Shown here one piece after another: positions 1-6,814 of a stretch of 8,923 nucleotides of DNA; within the stretch, counting starts at the first letter, position 1; each line of letters begins with the position of its first letter. The position numbers and the translations under genes are program-made. The notes beneath the pieces were generated by a model, which searched no databases, was not told the DNA's origin, and saw only the letters and a program-made list of their open reading frames with translations. Origin of the DNA: GCA-016699895 sp964633435 (GTDB taxonomy: Bacteria; Patescibacteriota; Saccharimonadia; Saccharimonadales; Saccharimonadaceae); assembly GCA_964633435.1 (NCBI GenBank), contig CAZWHA010000011.1, positions 1-8,923 of the forward strand, in the 5' to 3' direction.

Positions 1-23
1 TGTCAATAACTACCCCTGTTATG
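1..23 (-). promoter_or_regulatory. possible promoter facing left, cut by the window edge
   Basis: On the minus strand, bases 6-1 read TTGACA, a perfect -35 hexamer. Any -10 would lie outside the window. The sequence just upstream (CATAAC, then GGGGTA, then TTATTGACA) closely resembles the stretch upstream of the -35 of the GC-rich gene at 238-1821 (CATAA, GGGTA, TATTGACA). The likeness suggests that a leftward gene beyond the edge has the same kind of promoter. No gene can be seen, so this is tentative. Confidence 0.3.
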
Positions 24-151
24 ATATGATTGAGTTATGAGTTTATCTATCGGCATAGCGAGGACATAGCTATACCTTTCTCAATCACCTTCCCGCTCCC
101 GCCCAAAAATAAACGGGGCTATTCGCAAGAATTTATTTTGTCACTATCGTA

Positions 152-224
152 ACTCACCCTAAAACTTCAAATTACAGTTTCAAATTTTGGGGTGAGTCTC
201 CCCGCGCTCTATGAGCGCGGGGAG
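152..224 (-). terminator. two abutting hairpins downstream of the GC-rich gene
   Basis: Starting 13 nt after the stop codon of the minus-strand gene there is a perfect 12-bp stem (CTCCCCGCGCTC at 198-209, GAGCGCGGGGAG at 213-224) with a 3-nt loop. Directly against it is a second inverted repeat (ACTCACCCTAAAA at 152-164, TTTTGGGGTGAGT at 185-197), 13 bp with one G-U type mismatch. Inside the second one AAACT (162-166) and AGTTT (176-180) can also pair. The position fits transcription termination or 3' end protection. There is no clean T-run after the GC-rich stem on either strand, so it is not a classical intrinsic terminator. The rest of 1-237 shows no coding region I can support. Confidence 0.4.
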
Positions 225-237
225 TACCCACATCCTG

Positions 238-1821
238 CTAGATCAGCCCAAGTCGTCGTGACTCACCTGCCGCGGAGACGAGACGCTCGATGAAATGAGC
301 GTTCACCTCCACCTTGCGGAAGGTGTGCCGCGAGTATACCTCGGCAGCCGCCGCGAGCTCTTGGTCACCGTTGAAGTGATCGGCGAGCTTAGCGACTGCC
401 TCGTTGTACGCCTTACGCGTCTCATCACGGTAACCGTGATAGTACGCCTCCTGAGCAGACAGTGCCTGCTCGAGGAGCTGGCGCGCCTCCGGACTGCGGT
501 TGGCGATGAGCGTGACGTACTGGCACTCGGGCCACGGGCCACTGACCAACTCAACCTCGTCGAAGTCGAGCTCCCGGTTGATGAGGACAACCGGCTGCTC
601 GTAGCCGCCAGCGTACTCCGCGACCGGGACGATCGTACGGGCTCGAGCGCGATCGGCTTCCGCCAGCTCCGCGTCCGTCAGACGGTCGCGAGGCTTGATC
701 TCCTCGAACAGCTCCTCGCGGCGCTTCTCGTACGGCGCGTGATCCGCGACGTAGATGCCATCGGCGCGAGTAGGCGTGATCCTGAACACGAACCGCTCCC
801 TGTCTGACCACGAGTAGTGGCCGGGCACGGTGAGCGTGTTGATCGGGGTCTCGCCTGTGATCTCGCCGATACCACACCATAGGAAGCCGTCGTAGGCGAT
901 CTCGGGAATGGTGCCATCATTGCGAACCATCAGGTTCAACAGACGATAACCACTTCCGATGAGGCCGTAGCGATCTCCGAGCGGGAGCTCGTTGATGTCC
1001 AACTTGCCCTGGTGGACGCGCTGGGCATCTCTTCCCTCGCCGAAGCAGAAGATCGGGCCGACCGTATCCGTGTAAGGCGTGACCGCCTCGCGGAAGAAGT
1101 CAACCTTCTCGTCAGACACCGGCTGGGCAAGGATCGTCGCCAGGAGGTTGTCCTCCAGCCACCGCGTGAACTCCGTGAACACGTCGTTCGTACGGTAGGA
1201 GGTGGCCTCTCCACTCTTGGGCTCGTACTCCCTATCCAGATCGTTGTCGTGGACGAGCATGGGAGAACGACGCCCCGAGTGAGTGTGGTTCATCGCAGCG
1301 AGCTTCTTGGCGTCACCGCTAAGGGCGGCGGTCAGGAAGTCCACTGCCGGGAAGCTTGCTCCAGCCGTTGCACGACAGTCGCAGCCCGCCTTGTACTTGA
1401 GGTACGTGCGCGGCTTGCCGCTCAGTTTACTGTTGACCTTGATCCCGTTCAGGAACTGCTCCTTGTCGGAGTTCCAGTCCTTGCCGACGTACTCGTAGTA
1501 GGTCGGGCCGGACTCGTCGTCATAGACGTGGAGCTCTTTCTGCGGAATGACGATCTCCGTTACTGCGGCGGTGTCGTTCCAGTTGCCCATGCGGGCCTGG
1601 GGACGACCAAAGTAGACCTTGAAGTCGTCTCCCTTGATGTACCGGACGAGCCGGTACTTCTGCGCGCCGGTGCCGTAGACGTCAAAGTCGACGGCGAGAC
1701 CCGGAACGCTCCAGTTGCGCTCTTCAAGGGCACGAACAATCTGCTCGCACACCTCATCGAACGGAAACTGACGCGACTTGGGGTACAGGAACGTGGGCTC
1801 CGTGCTTGCGGTGGCGATCAT
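238..1821 (-). CDS. uncharacterised GC-rich protein, 527 aa
   Basis: I do not recognise a named domain. The frame is open for 552 codons from a GTG at 1896, but I prefer the ATG at 1821 (protein begins MIATASTEPTFLYPKSRQFP), because GAAAGGACGG (1840-1831) lies upstream as a Shine-Dalgarno sequence with a slightly long spacer. An ATG at 1842 has none. The protein has no signal peptide or membrane segment and looks soluble and mixed alpha/beta. It is rich in aromatic and charged residues, with a Cys-Asp-Cys pair about a third of the way in and a helical, Ala/Glu-rich C-terminal part. Base composition is strikingly different from the other genes: bases 481-540 are 44/60 G+C, 1081-1140 are 38/60, against 22/60 at 3001-3060 in the ATPase gene. 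This suggests separate origin or strong codon selection. It has its own strong promoter and a hairpin 3' end, so it is a single-gene unit. The long frame with consistent codon bias makes a real gene very likely; the function is open. Confidence 0.85.
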   Translation of the reverse strand: MIATASTEPTFLYPKSRQFPFDEVCEQIVRALEERNWSVPGLAVDFDVYGTGAQKYRLVRYIKGDDFKVYFGRPQARMGNWNDTAAVTEIVIPQKELHVYDDESGPTYYEYVGKDWNSDKEQFLNGIKVNSKLSGKPRTYLKYKAGCDCRATAGASFPAVDFLTAALSGDAKKLAAMNHTHSGRRSPMLVHDNDLDREYEPKSGEATSYRTNDVFTEFTRWLEDNLLATILAQPVSDEKVDFFREAVTPYTDTVGPIFCFGEGRDAQRVHQGKLDINELPLGDRYGLIGSGYRLLNLMVRNDGTIPEIAYDGFLWCGIGEITGETPINTLTVPGHYSWSDRERFVFRITPTRADGIYVADHAPYEKRREELFEEIKPRDRLTDAELAEADRARARTIVPVAEYAGGYEQPVVLINRELDFDEVELVSGPWPECQYVTLIANRSPEARQLLEQALSAQEAYYHGYRDETRKAYNEAVAKLADHFNGDQELAAAAEVYSRHTFRKVEVNAHFIERLVSAAGESRRLGLI

Positions 1822-1910
1822 TTTTTCGTACCGTCCTTTCATGGCGGTCGATGATGCTAGGATGTGGGGTGCTTGCGGGTCGTTTTTATATAACACCCCG
1901 TAACTATAAT

Positions 1911-1939
1911 ATTATAGCTTAATTAAGTAATTTTGTCAA
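1911..1939 (-). promoter_or_regulatory. consensus sigma70-type promoter of the GC-rich gene
   Basis: On the minus strand TTGACA (1939-1934) is followed by exactly 17 bp and TATAAT (1916-1911). Both hexamers are perfect. Transcription would begin about 7 bp later, near 1904, leaving a leader of about 80 nt before the ATG at 1821 and almost none before the GTG at 1896. The -10 sits inside the perfect palindrome CTATAATATTATAG (1904-1917). A second palindrome, CTTAATTAAG (1919-1928), lies in the spacer. These may be operator sites or only AT-rich chance symmetry. Confidence 0.8.
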
Positions 1940-2093
1940 TATAATACCCTTATGCTCAACTGGTTATGCAGATCGCATTTAAACACTCAACAGAGGTGAA
2001 ACTTCCAGGCACTTGCTTATACTCTCCATAAAAGCGCACCCTATCCCCCCTTTCACTTTTTCTATTTCTGTACTTAGTGCGTGCGCAAAAAAA
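1940..2093. other. short intergenic gap with weak inverted repeat
   Basis: This gap lies between the upstream side of the GC-rich gene and the stop codon of the PHP-SMC ATPase gene. On the minus strand, just after the ATPase stop, GCGCAC and GTGCGC followed by TTTT could pair across a loop of roughly 35 nt. That is too loose to call a terminator. Short frames here are extensions of shadow ORFs. Confidence 0.3.
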
Positions 2094-5000
2094 TTATTTT
2101 CTATAGTATTTAGAGTTACGCACATCAAACGCCGGTAGTGTACCCTCGAGCACGGCAGATACACGCTTATTTGTTGCGACATCCTCAAGACTTCCCCATG
2201 CGTAACGTATCGTGCTTTTCTTTTTGTTCATCGTCGTATGAATAATTTGCTCAGCATCACAAACCACAGCGAGGTTTGGATTATGTGTAACTAGGATAAC
2301 CTGTCGCTCTTTTTTTGCACGACGGATGTATGGCACTAACAGGTCGAAGACCGACTCATTATCAAGGTTTTCTTCTGGCTGGTCGATAATGAGGGGTACC
2401 TTCCCTTTTTCAATTAGCAGGTAGAATATAAGTAACATTGCCCCTTTTTCGCCTGGTGAAAATTGGTCCTCACTTAGTTCCTTGCCGTTGAATCTTAGGT
2501 TGTAACTCACATCAACGAAGTCGATACTAAATAAAAAGTCATATAGCTCAGAACGCGAAACGAGGAGCTGCTTATCAAGGTCTACTTCGATTTTCTTATC
2601 CTCGATTTGCTCGAAATTAAGGATGTCCATGATTTCCGAGATTAGCCTTAAGGTGCTTTTTGAGTCTTTGAGATCATGAGCATCTAGAATTTCTATCAGC
2701 TTTTTCATACCATCACTTTTACCACGGAAATTCCCGCGCCCGCGCTGATCGATATATTTTTCGAACTGCCTTACAAAAGCCTCCTTATTGAAGACCGGCT
2801 CTACACTAAATGCTAAAACACTATCAGCCTTCTCTTGAGCCTCTTTTTCATCATCAAGAACATCTGTAAGGGGCTTATAAATCTCCTCGTAGTGTTGGAT
2901 TTTTTCAAGCTTTTTGCCAAAAATCTCGCTTACTATTCCGTCACGGTCTTTTTTCTTGGCTTGAATATCTTTTGCAAGTCCACCCGCTATATATTTCTTT
3001 TCTACCTTCAACGATTCTATCGTATTTAATGTTGAGTCATCCGCTTTTCCGACAATTGCTTGCTGCTGCTCCTTGTGCTGCGCAACAGCCTCAGTGTAGT
3101 TTTGGTATAGCACATCACCTTCGTTCAGTTTACCCTTCAGTTCATCACGTTCGGTGATAAGCTTCGCACGTTCGGCGACAAAATTTTGCTCCTTTTTAGT
3201 CGGATCCGGAAGTCTGTCCAACTGCACCTCATACTTTTTGATCGCATCGTCTAGCTGCTTCTTTTTACTGTCGAGCTGCTTACTATCAACCTTGAGATCG
3301 ACCAACTTCTTCCCTTCGATACCAAATTCTGTAAGGGTGTCTGCAAAATCTGCGAGAAACGTACTGACATTCTCACGCAAGATACCGATTTGAGACTCAA
3401 GCGAACGTAGCTTTTCGCGTTGAGTAGTGCTCGTTGTGAGGTTGTTCTCAATCGTCTTAATATCTTTATCGAGGGTCTGTATCTGACCATTGAGAGCTTC
3501 TATCTTTTTCTGTGAAGCCCCGCTCTTTTTAGGTTTCGGTACTACCTTCGGAGCAGCCAAATTTTTCAATGCCTGCTCGCGCTGATCCAACTTCTTATCT
3601 ATATATTCAGCGTATGAAGGCTTCGTTTTTGCCTCAAGCCCACTAATTTCGATGTTCAATTCAGATAGCTTGATTTTGAGTCCCATGATTGATTTATCGA
3701 TAGTTTGATCCTTATAAGCAAGCAGATCTTTGAGATTGGTACGCTCAAGGCGCTTCTCTGTCGGTACATAAGAGAAAATCACACGATCAATTTCATCTTG
3801 AAACGTGCGACTAACGCCAAACTCATCGCAGATACTCTCTACATATTTTTGCGGCAAGTACTTTACGCGCTCGGGATCTTTGGCGGGATCGATTTCTCGT
3901 GATAGGACATCCGCGTCATTGGTATCGTCCTCCCAAGTCAACCTATAAACATACTCGGCGCCTAGATTACGTTTCAAAAACTTTTTTTGAGTAAGGAAGG
4001 AGAAGTTACTACGATCCACGTTCGATGATCCAGCGAGGCCGAGAATATCAGTGAGTGCGCTTTTGCCGCTACCTTTCTTACCAATGATTGCAATAAGTCC
4101 GGGGTTCAAATCTATTGCCTGATCGAACCATGCGGTCTTTATGCCAGTTTTATGCCGTACTTCGATGGACTTAATGTATTTATCCTTGTGCCGTTCAACC
4201 GACTCCAGCTTAAGCGGTTGAACTCCAATAAATACTCGGTCTTCTGGTTCTGTAAGAATCTGAGTCAGTCCTTTAAATGAAGGGTCTGCTTTGATCCACT
4301 GAAAATTACCCTGAGTATCTGGACGCCCAATATCGCCCAGTCTTCGCGAATCTGGTGCGATTGTTATCGCAAACGGCTTTTTAAGAATCTTGCTGCCGTC
4401 TATATATTTCTTCAGCTCATCGGCGGACTTTTTGTTCTGGGTCTGTAGTACGATCGAATCCGCATAGTTAAATATGTCAGCCAAGTTTTCTCGATCTGCT
4501 TTTTGATGCTCTTGAAACAACCCATTATCTGAGTTGCAGTGTGGGTATATTAATGATCCGTTAGCTTTCTTGATTTCGTCAATGACCTCTAGAATACCAG
4601 CCTGTGTAACCGACAGCGCTCCGCGGTCATTGAGTTTTGTATGAATCCCGATCTTGCTCTGAAATGTCTTTATTCCTTCAGAAAAAGTACTCTTCTTATA
4701 GGGGATCGTGTCGAAGTAAGCAAGAATATGAATACCGTTGACGTTAATCTCCACCCCTGGAATTACTTTTATTTTTGCTTTTTCCGCGTACTTTACCAAG
4801 CTGTCGATTAGCTCATCATGATCGTAATTATGATCTGTCACGAGAAGTGCGCGGATTTCGGGTCGATAAGTCTCAACGAAAGCTACAAGGTTGCGAGAAT
4901 AGTTCCGCATCCGTTCTTTAATATCGATCTTCGAATCATTAAAATATGTACGCGAGTCAAAAAGAAGCGCGTTCGTCTCACCACCGACCTTTCCCACATA

Positions 5001-5132
5001 CTCATTCCAAAGGCCGGAGTCCTCTTTTTTAAGATCATTTGCATACGTGTCGAGAGAAACGTACCCATCGTCGATAATGGTCTGTACTTGCAGATCCCAT
5101 TGCCCCCACTCTGAACCCCGGTCGTTTGTCAT
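2094..5132 (-). CDS. PHP-SMC ATPase of the TrlF/PPL type, putative phage defence
   Basis: A 1012-aa protein with an N-terminal PHP (polymerase/histidinol phosphatase) domain fused to an SMC/RecF-like ATPase. Residue numbers are from the ATG at 5132. PHP motifs visible: VTDHN (D100, H101), PGVEI (E128), GIHILAYF (H135) and YPHCN (H198). Motif I, normally HxH, reads DLQVQT (Q15, Q17), and the late DxH motif reads PDSRR (D261, R263). The ATPase has a Walker A GKKGSGKS (351-358), a long Lys/Glu-rich coiled coil (about 465-790), a signature SPGEKGA (about 892-898), Walker B LIIDQPEEN (D917) and an H-loop VTHN (H950). Known biology: PHP plus SMC-ATPase single proteins (called PPL, or TrlF family) are reported as anti-phage systems. 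The nuclease-like activity is inferred, and the altered PHP residues put it in doubt. An in-frame TTG exists at 5147, but the ATG is preferred because a -10-like TACAAT ends 6 nt before it; no Shine-Dalgarno sequence is seen. It is the last gene of the leftward group. Confidence 0.9.
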   Translation of the reverse strand: MTNDRGSEWGQWDLQVQTIIDDGYVSLDTYANDLKKEDSGLWNEYVGKVGGETNALLFDSRTYFNDSKIDIKERMRNYSRNLVAFVETYRPEIRALLVTDHNYDHDELIDSLVKYAEKAKIKVIPGVEINVNGIHILAYFDTIPYKKSTFSEGIKTFQSKIGIHTKLNDRGALSVTQAGILEVIDEIKKANGSLIYPHCNSDNGLFQEHQKADRENLADIFNYADSIVLQTQNKKSADELKKYIDGSKILKKPFAITIAPDSRRLGDIGRPDTQGNFQWIKADPSFKGLTQILTEPEDRVFIGVQPLKLESVERHKDKYIKSIEVRHKTGIKTAWFDQAIDLNPGLIAIIGKKGSGKSALTDILGLAGSSNVDRSNFSFLTQKKFLKRNLGAEYVYRLTWEDDTNDADVLSREIDPAKDPERVKYLPQKYVESICDEFGVSRTFQDEIDRVIFSYVPTEKRLERTNLKDLLAYKDQTIDKSIMGLKIKLSELNIEISGLEAKTKPSYAEYIDKKLDQREQALKNLAAPKVVPKPKKSGASQKKIEALNGQIQTLDKDIKTIENNLTTSTTQREKLRSLESQIGILRENVSTFLADFADTLTEFGIEGKKLVDLKVDSKQLDSKKKQLDDAIKKYEVQLDRLPDPTKKEQNFVAERAKLITERDELKGKLNEGDVLYQNYTEAVAQHKEQQQAIVGKADDSTLNTIESLKVEKKYIAGGLAKDIQAKKKDRDGIVSEIFGKKLEKIQHYEEIYKPLTDVLDDEKEAQEKADSVLAFSVEPVFNKEAFVRQFEKYIDQRGRGNFRGKSDGMKKLIEILDAHDLKDSKSTLRLISEIMDILNFEQIEDKKIEVDLDKQLLVSRSELYDFLFSIDFVDVSYNLRFNGKELSEDQFSPGEKGAMLLIFYLLIEKGKVPLIIDQPEENLDNESVFDLLVPYIRRAKKERQVILVTHNPNLAVVCDAEQIIHTTMNKKKSTIRYAWGSLEDVATNKRVSAVLEGTLPAFDVRNSKYYRK

Positions 5133-5138
5133 GAATAC

Positions 5139-5144
5139 ATTGTA
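5139..5144 (-). promoter_or_regulatory. -10-like hexamer of the PHP-SMC ATPase gene
   Basis: TACAAT on the minus strand ends exactly 6 nt (GTATTC) before the ATG at 5132, the spacing expected for a leaderless transcript. No convincing -35 is present 16-18 bp upstream. It would give the ATPase gene its own promoter in addition to read-through from the two upstream ORFs. Confidence 0.4.
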
Positions 5145-5176
5145 CAAGATAGGTTGTGGGGATTACAGCATAAGCG

Positions 5177-5263
5177 TTAAGGGTTTTTGGAATCAATCTC
5201 AATCAGGATCCTAAAGAACTCAACGAGAGACGCGATATCTTCTTCAGGCAGCTCGTTCTGCAT
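5177..5263 (-). CDS. small acidic ORF, 28 aa, overlapping the upstream gene
   Basis: The ATG at 5263 lies inside the last codons of the 170-aa gene (20-nt overlap) in another frame. It is preceded by AAGAGG at a 5-nt spacing, a good Shine-Dalgarno sequence, so translational coupling is plausible. The peptide begins MQNELPEEDIASLVEFFRIL and ends in DSKNP before a TAA. It is acidic and looks like a single amphipathic helix. It lies 44 nt before the ATPase start. I do not recognise a family. It could be a tiny partner or antitoxin-like peptide of the neighbouring genes, or a coupling leader that helps ribosomes enter. Support comes from the ribosome binding site and from similar architecture at 7204-7308. 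Confidence 0.55.
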   Translation of the reverse strand: MQNELPEEDIASLVEFFRILIEIDSKNP

Positions 5264-5756
5264 TAATCCTCTTGCGAATGTTGCTCTCAAGCGTTTTCAA
5301 AACCGGCGCAACGTATTGACCCGTGTCGGAACTAAGGGCATTGTGACCCTCAACTACGTAGCTCATAAAAGTCATTCCAATTTTGGCAGCCGACTTCATA
5401 TTCAAATATCCATAAACGCGACTGGTCATTAAGTCGTAGTGCGGCTGTCGCTCTTGCTTAGTAATCACCTCGTCTTTCACGAAACGATCAAAGACGTCGG
5501 ACAGCGCATGATCCAACTTCTCGATCGTTACACCCTCTTCTATGAAGAACTTGTATACGTATTGCAACGCAACGTAGTCGAGTTCATCGCTCAACTTCGA
5601 AGCACTAAAGCCGATCATTCCATTCAGTTCGTGCTCTTTATCAACGAACACCCTGTTTGGAATAATGTCGGCTCGAAAAACTAGCACATAGCCAAGTATA
5701 TGTTCAATAAAACGATCCCTGTACGCCGGTGCGATTCGCTTCTTCAATCCAAACAT
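5244..5756 (-). CDS. uncharacterised protein, 170 aa
   Basis: I do not recognise a domain. The protein begins MFGLKKRIAPAYRDRF, appears mostly helical, and has a moderately hydrophobic stretch (EHILGYVLVF) near residues 19-28 that is too short and polar for a sure membrane segment. It has no signal peptide and ends in a basic helix (NIRKRINAERAA). It is the first gene of the leftward group, followed by the overlapping 28-aa ORF and the PHP-SMC ATPase, so it may serve the same defence function; that is inference from position only. The ATG has no Shine-Dalgarno sequence, but TAATCT ends 6 nt before it. Its promoter lies inside the divergent control region with the XRE repressor, so repression by that protein is likely. 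Confidence 0.8.
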   Translation of the reverse strand: MFGLKKRIAPAYRDRFIEHILGYVLVFRADIIPNRVFVDKEHELNGMIGFSASKLSDELDYVALQYVYKFFIEEGVTIEKLDHALSDVFDRFVKDEVITKQERQPHYDLMTSRVYGYLNMKSAAKIGMTFMSYVVEGHNALSSDTGQYVAPVLKTLESNIRKRINAERAA

Positions 5757-5762
5757 ATTTAT

Positions 5763-5768
5763 AGATTA
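5763..5768 (-). promoter_or_regulatory. -10-like hexamer of the 170-aa gene
   Basis: TAATCT on the minus strand is followed by 6 nt (ATAAAT) and the ATG at 5756, which fits the TANNNT pattern of leaderless starts. A weak -35 match (TAGACC, four of six) lies 18 bp upstream. It touches the edge of the operator dyad at 5768-5803, so a bound repressor would cover this promoter. Confidence 0.4.
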
Positions 5769-5803
5769 ACACCAACTCTAGTGCGTGGTCTAGTATTGGT
5801 GTT
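5768..5803. promoter_or_regulatory. operator dyad between divergent genes
   Basis: The arms AACACCAACTCTAG (5768-5781) and CTAGTATTGGTGTT (5790-5803) are inverted copies with 12 of 14 positions matching, separated by 8 bp. The dyad is centred about 30 bp before the 170-aa gene and about 35 bp before the XRE gene, so it overlaps both promoters. This is the usual place for an autoregulating XRE-type repressor. A half-site copy lies upstream of the recombinase at 7311-7327. Confidence 0.65.
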
Positions 5804-5808
5804 TGGTC

Positions 5809-5814
5809 TGTAAT
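5809..5814 (+). promoter_or_regulatory. -10-like hexamer of the XRE repressor gene
   Basis: TGTAAT (five of six to TATAAT) is followed by 6 nt (GAACCT) and the ATG at 5821. No Shine-Dalgarno sequence precedes that ATG, so the transcript is probably leaderless. No good -35 is seen. The operator dyad covers the -35 area. Confidence 0.4.
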
Positions 5815-5820
5815 GAACCT

Positions 5821-6081
5821 ATGAAACCAAATCTCGGCAACATCACTCGCCTACAAAAGAACGCTGAAAAGCAGAAGTTCGCCAACCACGTCGGTAAGCG
5901 ACTCCGGTCTGTTCGTGAAAAAGTCGGGATTAGCCAAGAACAACTCTCAGAACAAGCCGGTTATTACCGCACTTATGTTGGTCACATCGAAAATGGCAAG
6001 CACTCCCCTAGTGTCCATACTATGTGGCGACTAGCTAAAGTAATGAAGGTGGATCTGGGTGAATTACTTAAGGGGCTGTGA
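5821..6081 (+). CDS. XRE-family helix-turn-helix transcriptional regulator
   Basis: An 86-aa DNA-binding protein, essentially one lambda-repressor-like helix-turn-helix domain (about residues 22-85) behind a short basic N-terminal tail. Visible features: the first helix with KRLRSVREKVG, helix 2 at SQEQLSEQAG (38-47), the recognition helix around YRTYVGHIENG (49-59), then the PSVHTMWRLAKVM helix. The domain resembles HTH_3 regulators, including controller proteins of restriction-modification systems. The ATG at 5821 is preferred over an upstream TTG at 5803, which falls inside the operator dyad. The divergent 170-aa gene starts 64 bp away. The stop TGA overlaps the ATG of the next gene (TGATG), so the two are translationally coupled. 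Likely role: repressor of its own operon, of the leftward group and perhaps of the recombinase. Confidence 0.92.
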   Translation: MKPNLGNITRLQKNAEKQKFANHVGKRLRSVREKVGISQEQLSEQAGYYRTYVGHIENGKHSPSVHTMWRLAKVMKVDLGELLKGL

Positions 6082-6785
6082 TGCCTCAAAAGTCTGTTAT
6101 TCAACTACTGCGAAACTACAAAAAGAACGCCCATGAAAAGTACTATCAGTATGGGCTACATATTCGCGTCAGAGATGTCACCACTATAGATGATAAAAGT
6201 GAACGTACCCATGAAAAATTACGCCATAGCCGTGTTGCCCATGATATCAAGTATTTGAACGAGGATATAAGGGCAACTCTTAAAAAAGTCTCTAATGGCG
6301 ATGAGCTTCTCGACATATACAATACGGTGGATCTTCACCAAGAGAACCGAACCCCCGCTAATATTCTTGAGGTAAGATTAAAAAATATCGACTCTATTAC
6401 GAAATTAATTGAGAGTAATCCAGAAAGATATACATCTGACGTTTTACCTGTGAGTCAGGATGTACACTACTCCAAAACAACAGGCTTACTCCAGCAAGGT
6501 ATTCAATTATTCATCGTAAAAGACGATGCGAAGAAATTAATCGATTACCTATGGGGAAAGCGGCGAATTAATTTTCACGACGGATCACCCAGCAAATTAG
6601 GCCGTCCTTCCACTACTCAATCAGTGATCGCTAATTGCAATATTATAGAGAGCAAGCTAACGAATATAGTTGATAATTTTAATCAACAAACAAAAAAGGA
6701 AACGCATTTGATAGAGGCATTTCTACGGCGCAAGGATGGACTAATCCAACTCGAAATCTCGAACGAGCATCCAGCGAGTAAATAA
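6081..6785 (+). CDS. uncharacterised protein, 234 aa, coupled to the XRE gene
   Basis: I do not recognise a family. The ATG shares its A with the TGA stop of the XRE gene and is preceded by AAGGGG, a good Shine-Dalgarno sequence at proper distance, so it is co-transcribed and coupled. The protein begins MPQKSVIQLLRNYKKN, is basic and soluble, appears mostly helical, and has a central stretch FIVKDDAKKLIDYLWGKRR followed by a GRPSTTQ turn. It has no signal peptide, no membrane segment and no obvious catalytic motif. Coupling to a repressor suggests a partner in sensing or in the element's own maintenance, but this is only positional inference. Confidence 0.82.
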   Translation: MPQKSVIQLLRNYKKNAHEKYYQYGLHIRVRDVTTIDDKSERTHEKLRHSRVAHDIKYLNEDIRATLKKVSNGDELLDIYNTVDLHQENRTPANILEVRLKNIDSITKLIESNPERYTSDVLPVSQDVHYSKTTGLLQQGIQLFIVKDDAKKLIDYLWGKRRINFHDGSPSKLGRPSTTQSVIANCNIIESKLTNIVDNFNQQTKKETHLIEAFLRRKDGLIQLEISNEHPASK

Positions 6786-6814
6786 CTTGTTCTCCTAAAT
6801 ATTCAGATATCCAC

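Noticed and set aside
295..1854. Long plus-strand frames (170 and 280 codons) opposite the GC-rich gene.
   Set aside because: They are antisense shadows expected in GC-rich DNA, with no ribosome binding sites and no family-like sequence; the minus-strand frame is longer and has the promoter.
228..1868. CCCACATCCT at 228-237 and its inverted copy at 1859-1868 flanking the GC-rich gene, like terminal inverted repeats of a small cassette.
   Set aside because: Only ten bases match, the right copy lies in the leader of the gene, and there is no transposase or target duplication.
1979..2188. A 69-aa minus-strand frame overlapping the end of the ATPase gene, including a 16-aa ORF from an internal ATG.
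   Set aside because: Most of it is the shifted frame of the ATPase C-terminus, and the rest has no clear ribosome binding site or protein character.
5825..5838. CCAAATCTCGGCAA at the start of the XRE gene matches ychF CCAAATGTCGGCAA (8899-8912) at 13 of 14 bases, a possible left attachment copy.
   Set aside because: If the crossover were here, the empty site would lack the codons for the first YchF strand (SIGIVGL), since the bases to the left do not encode them. The match is also inside a well-formed repressor gene. Probably chance.
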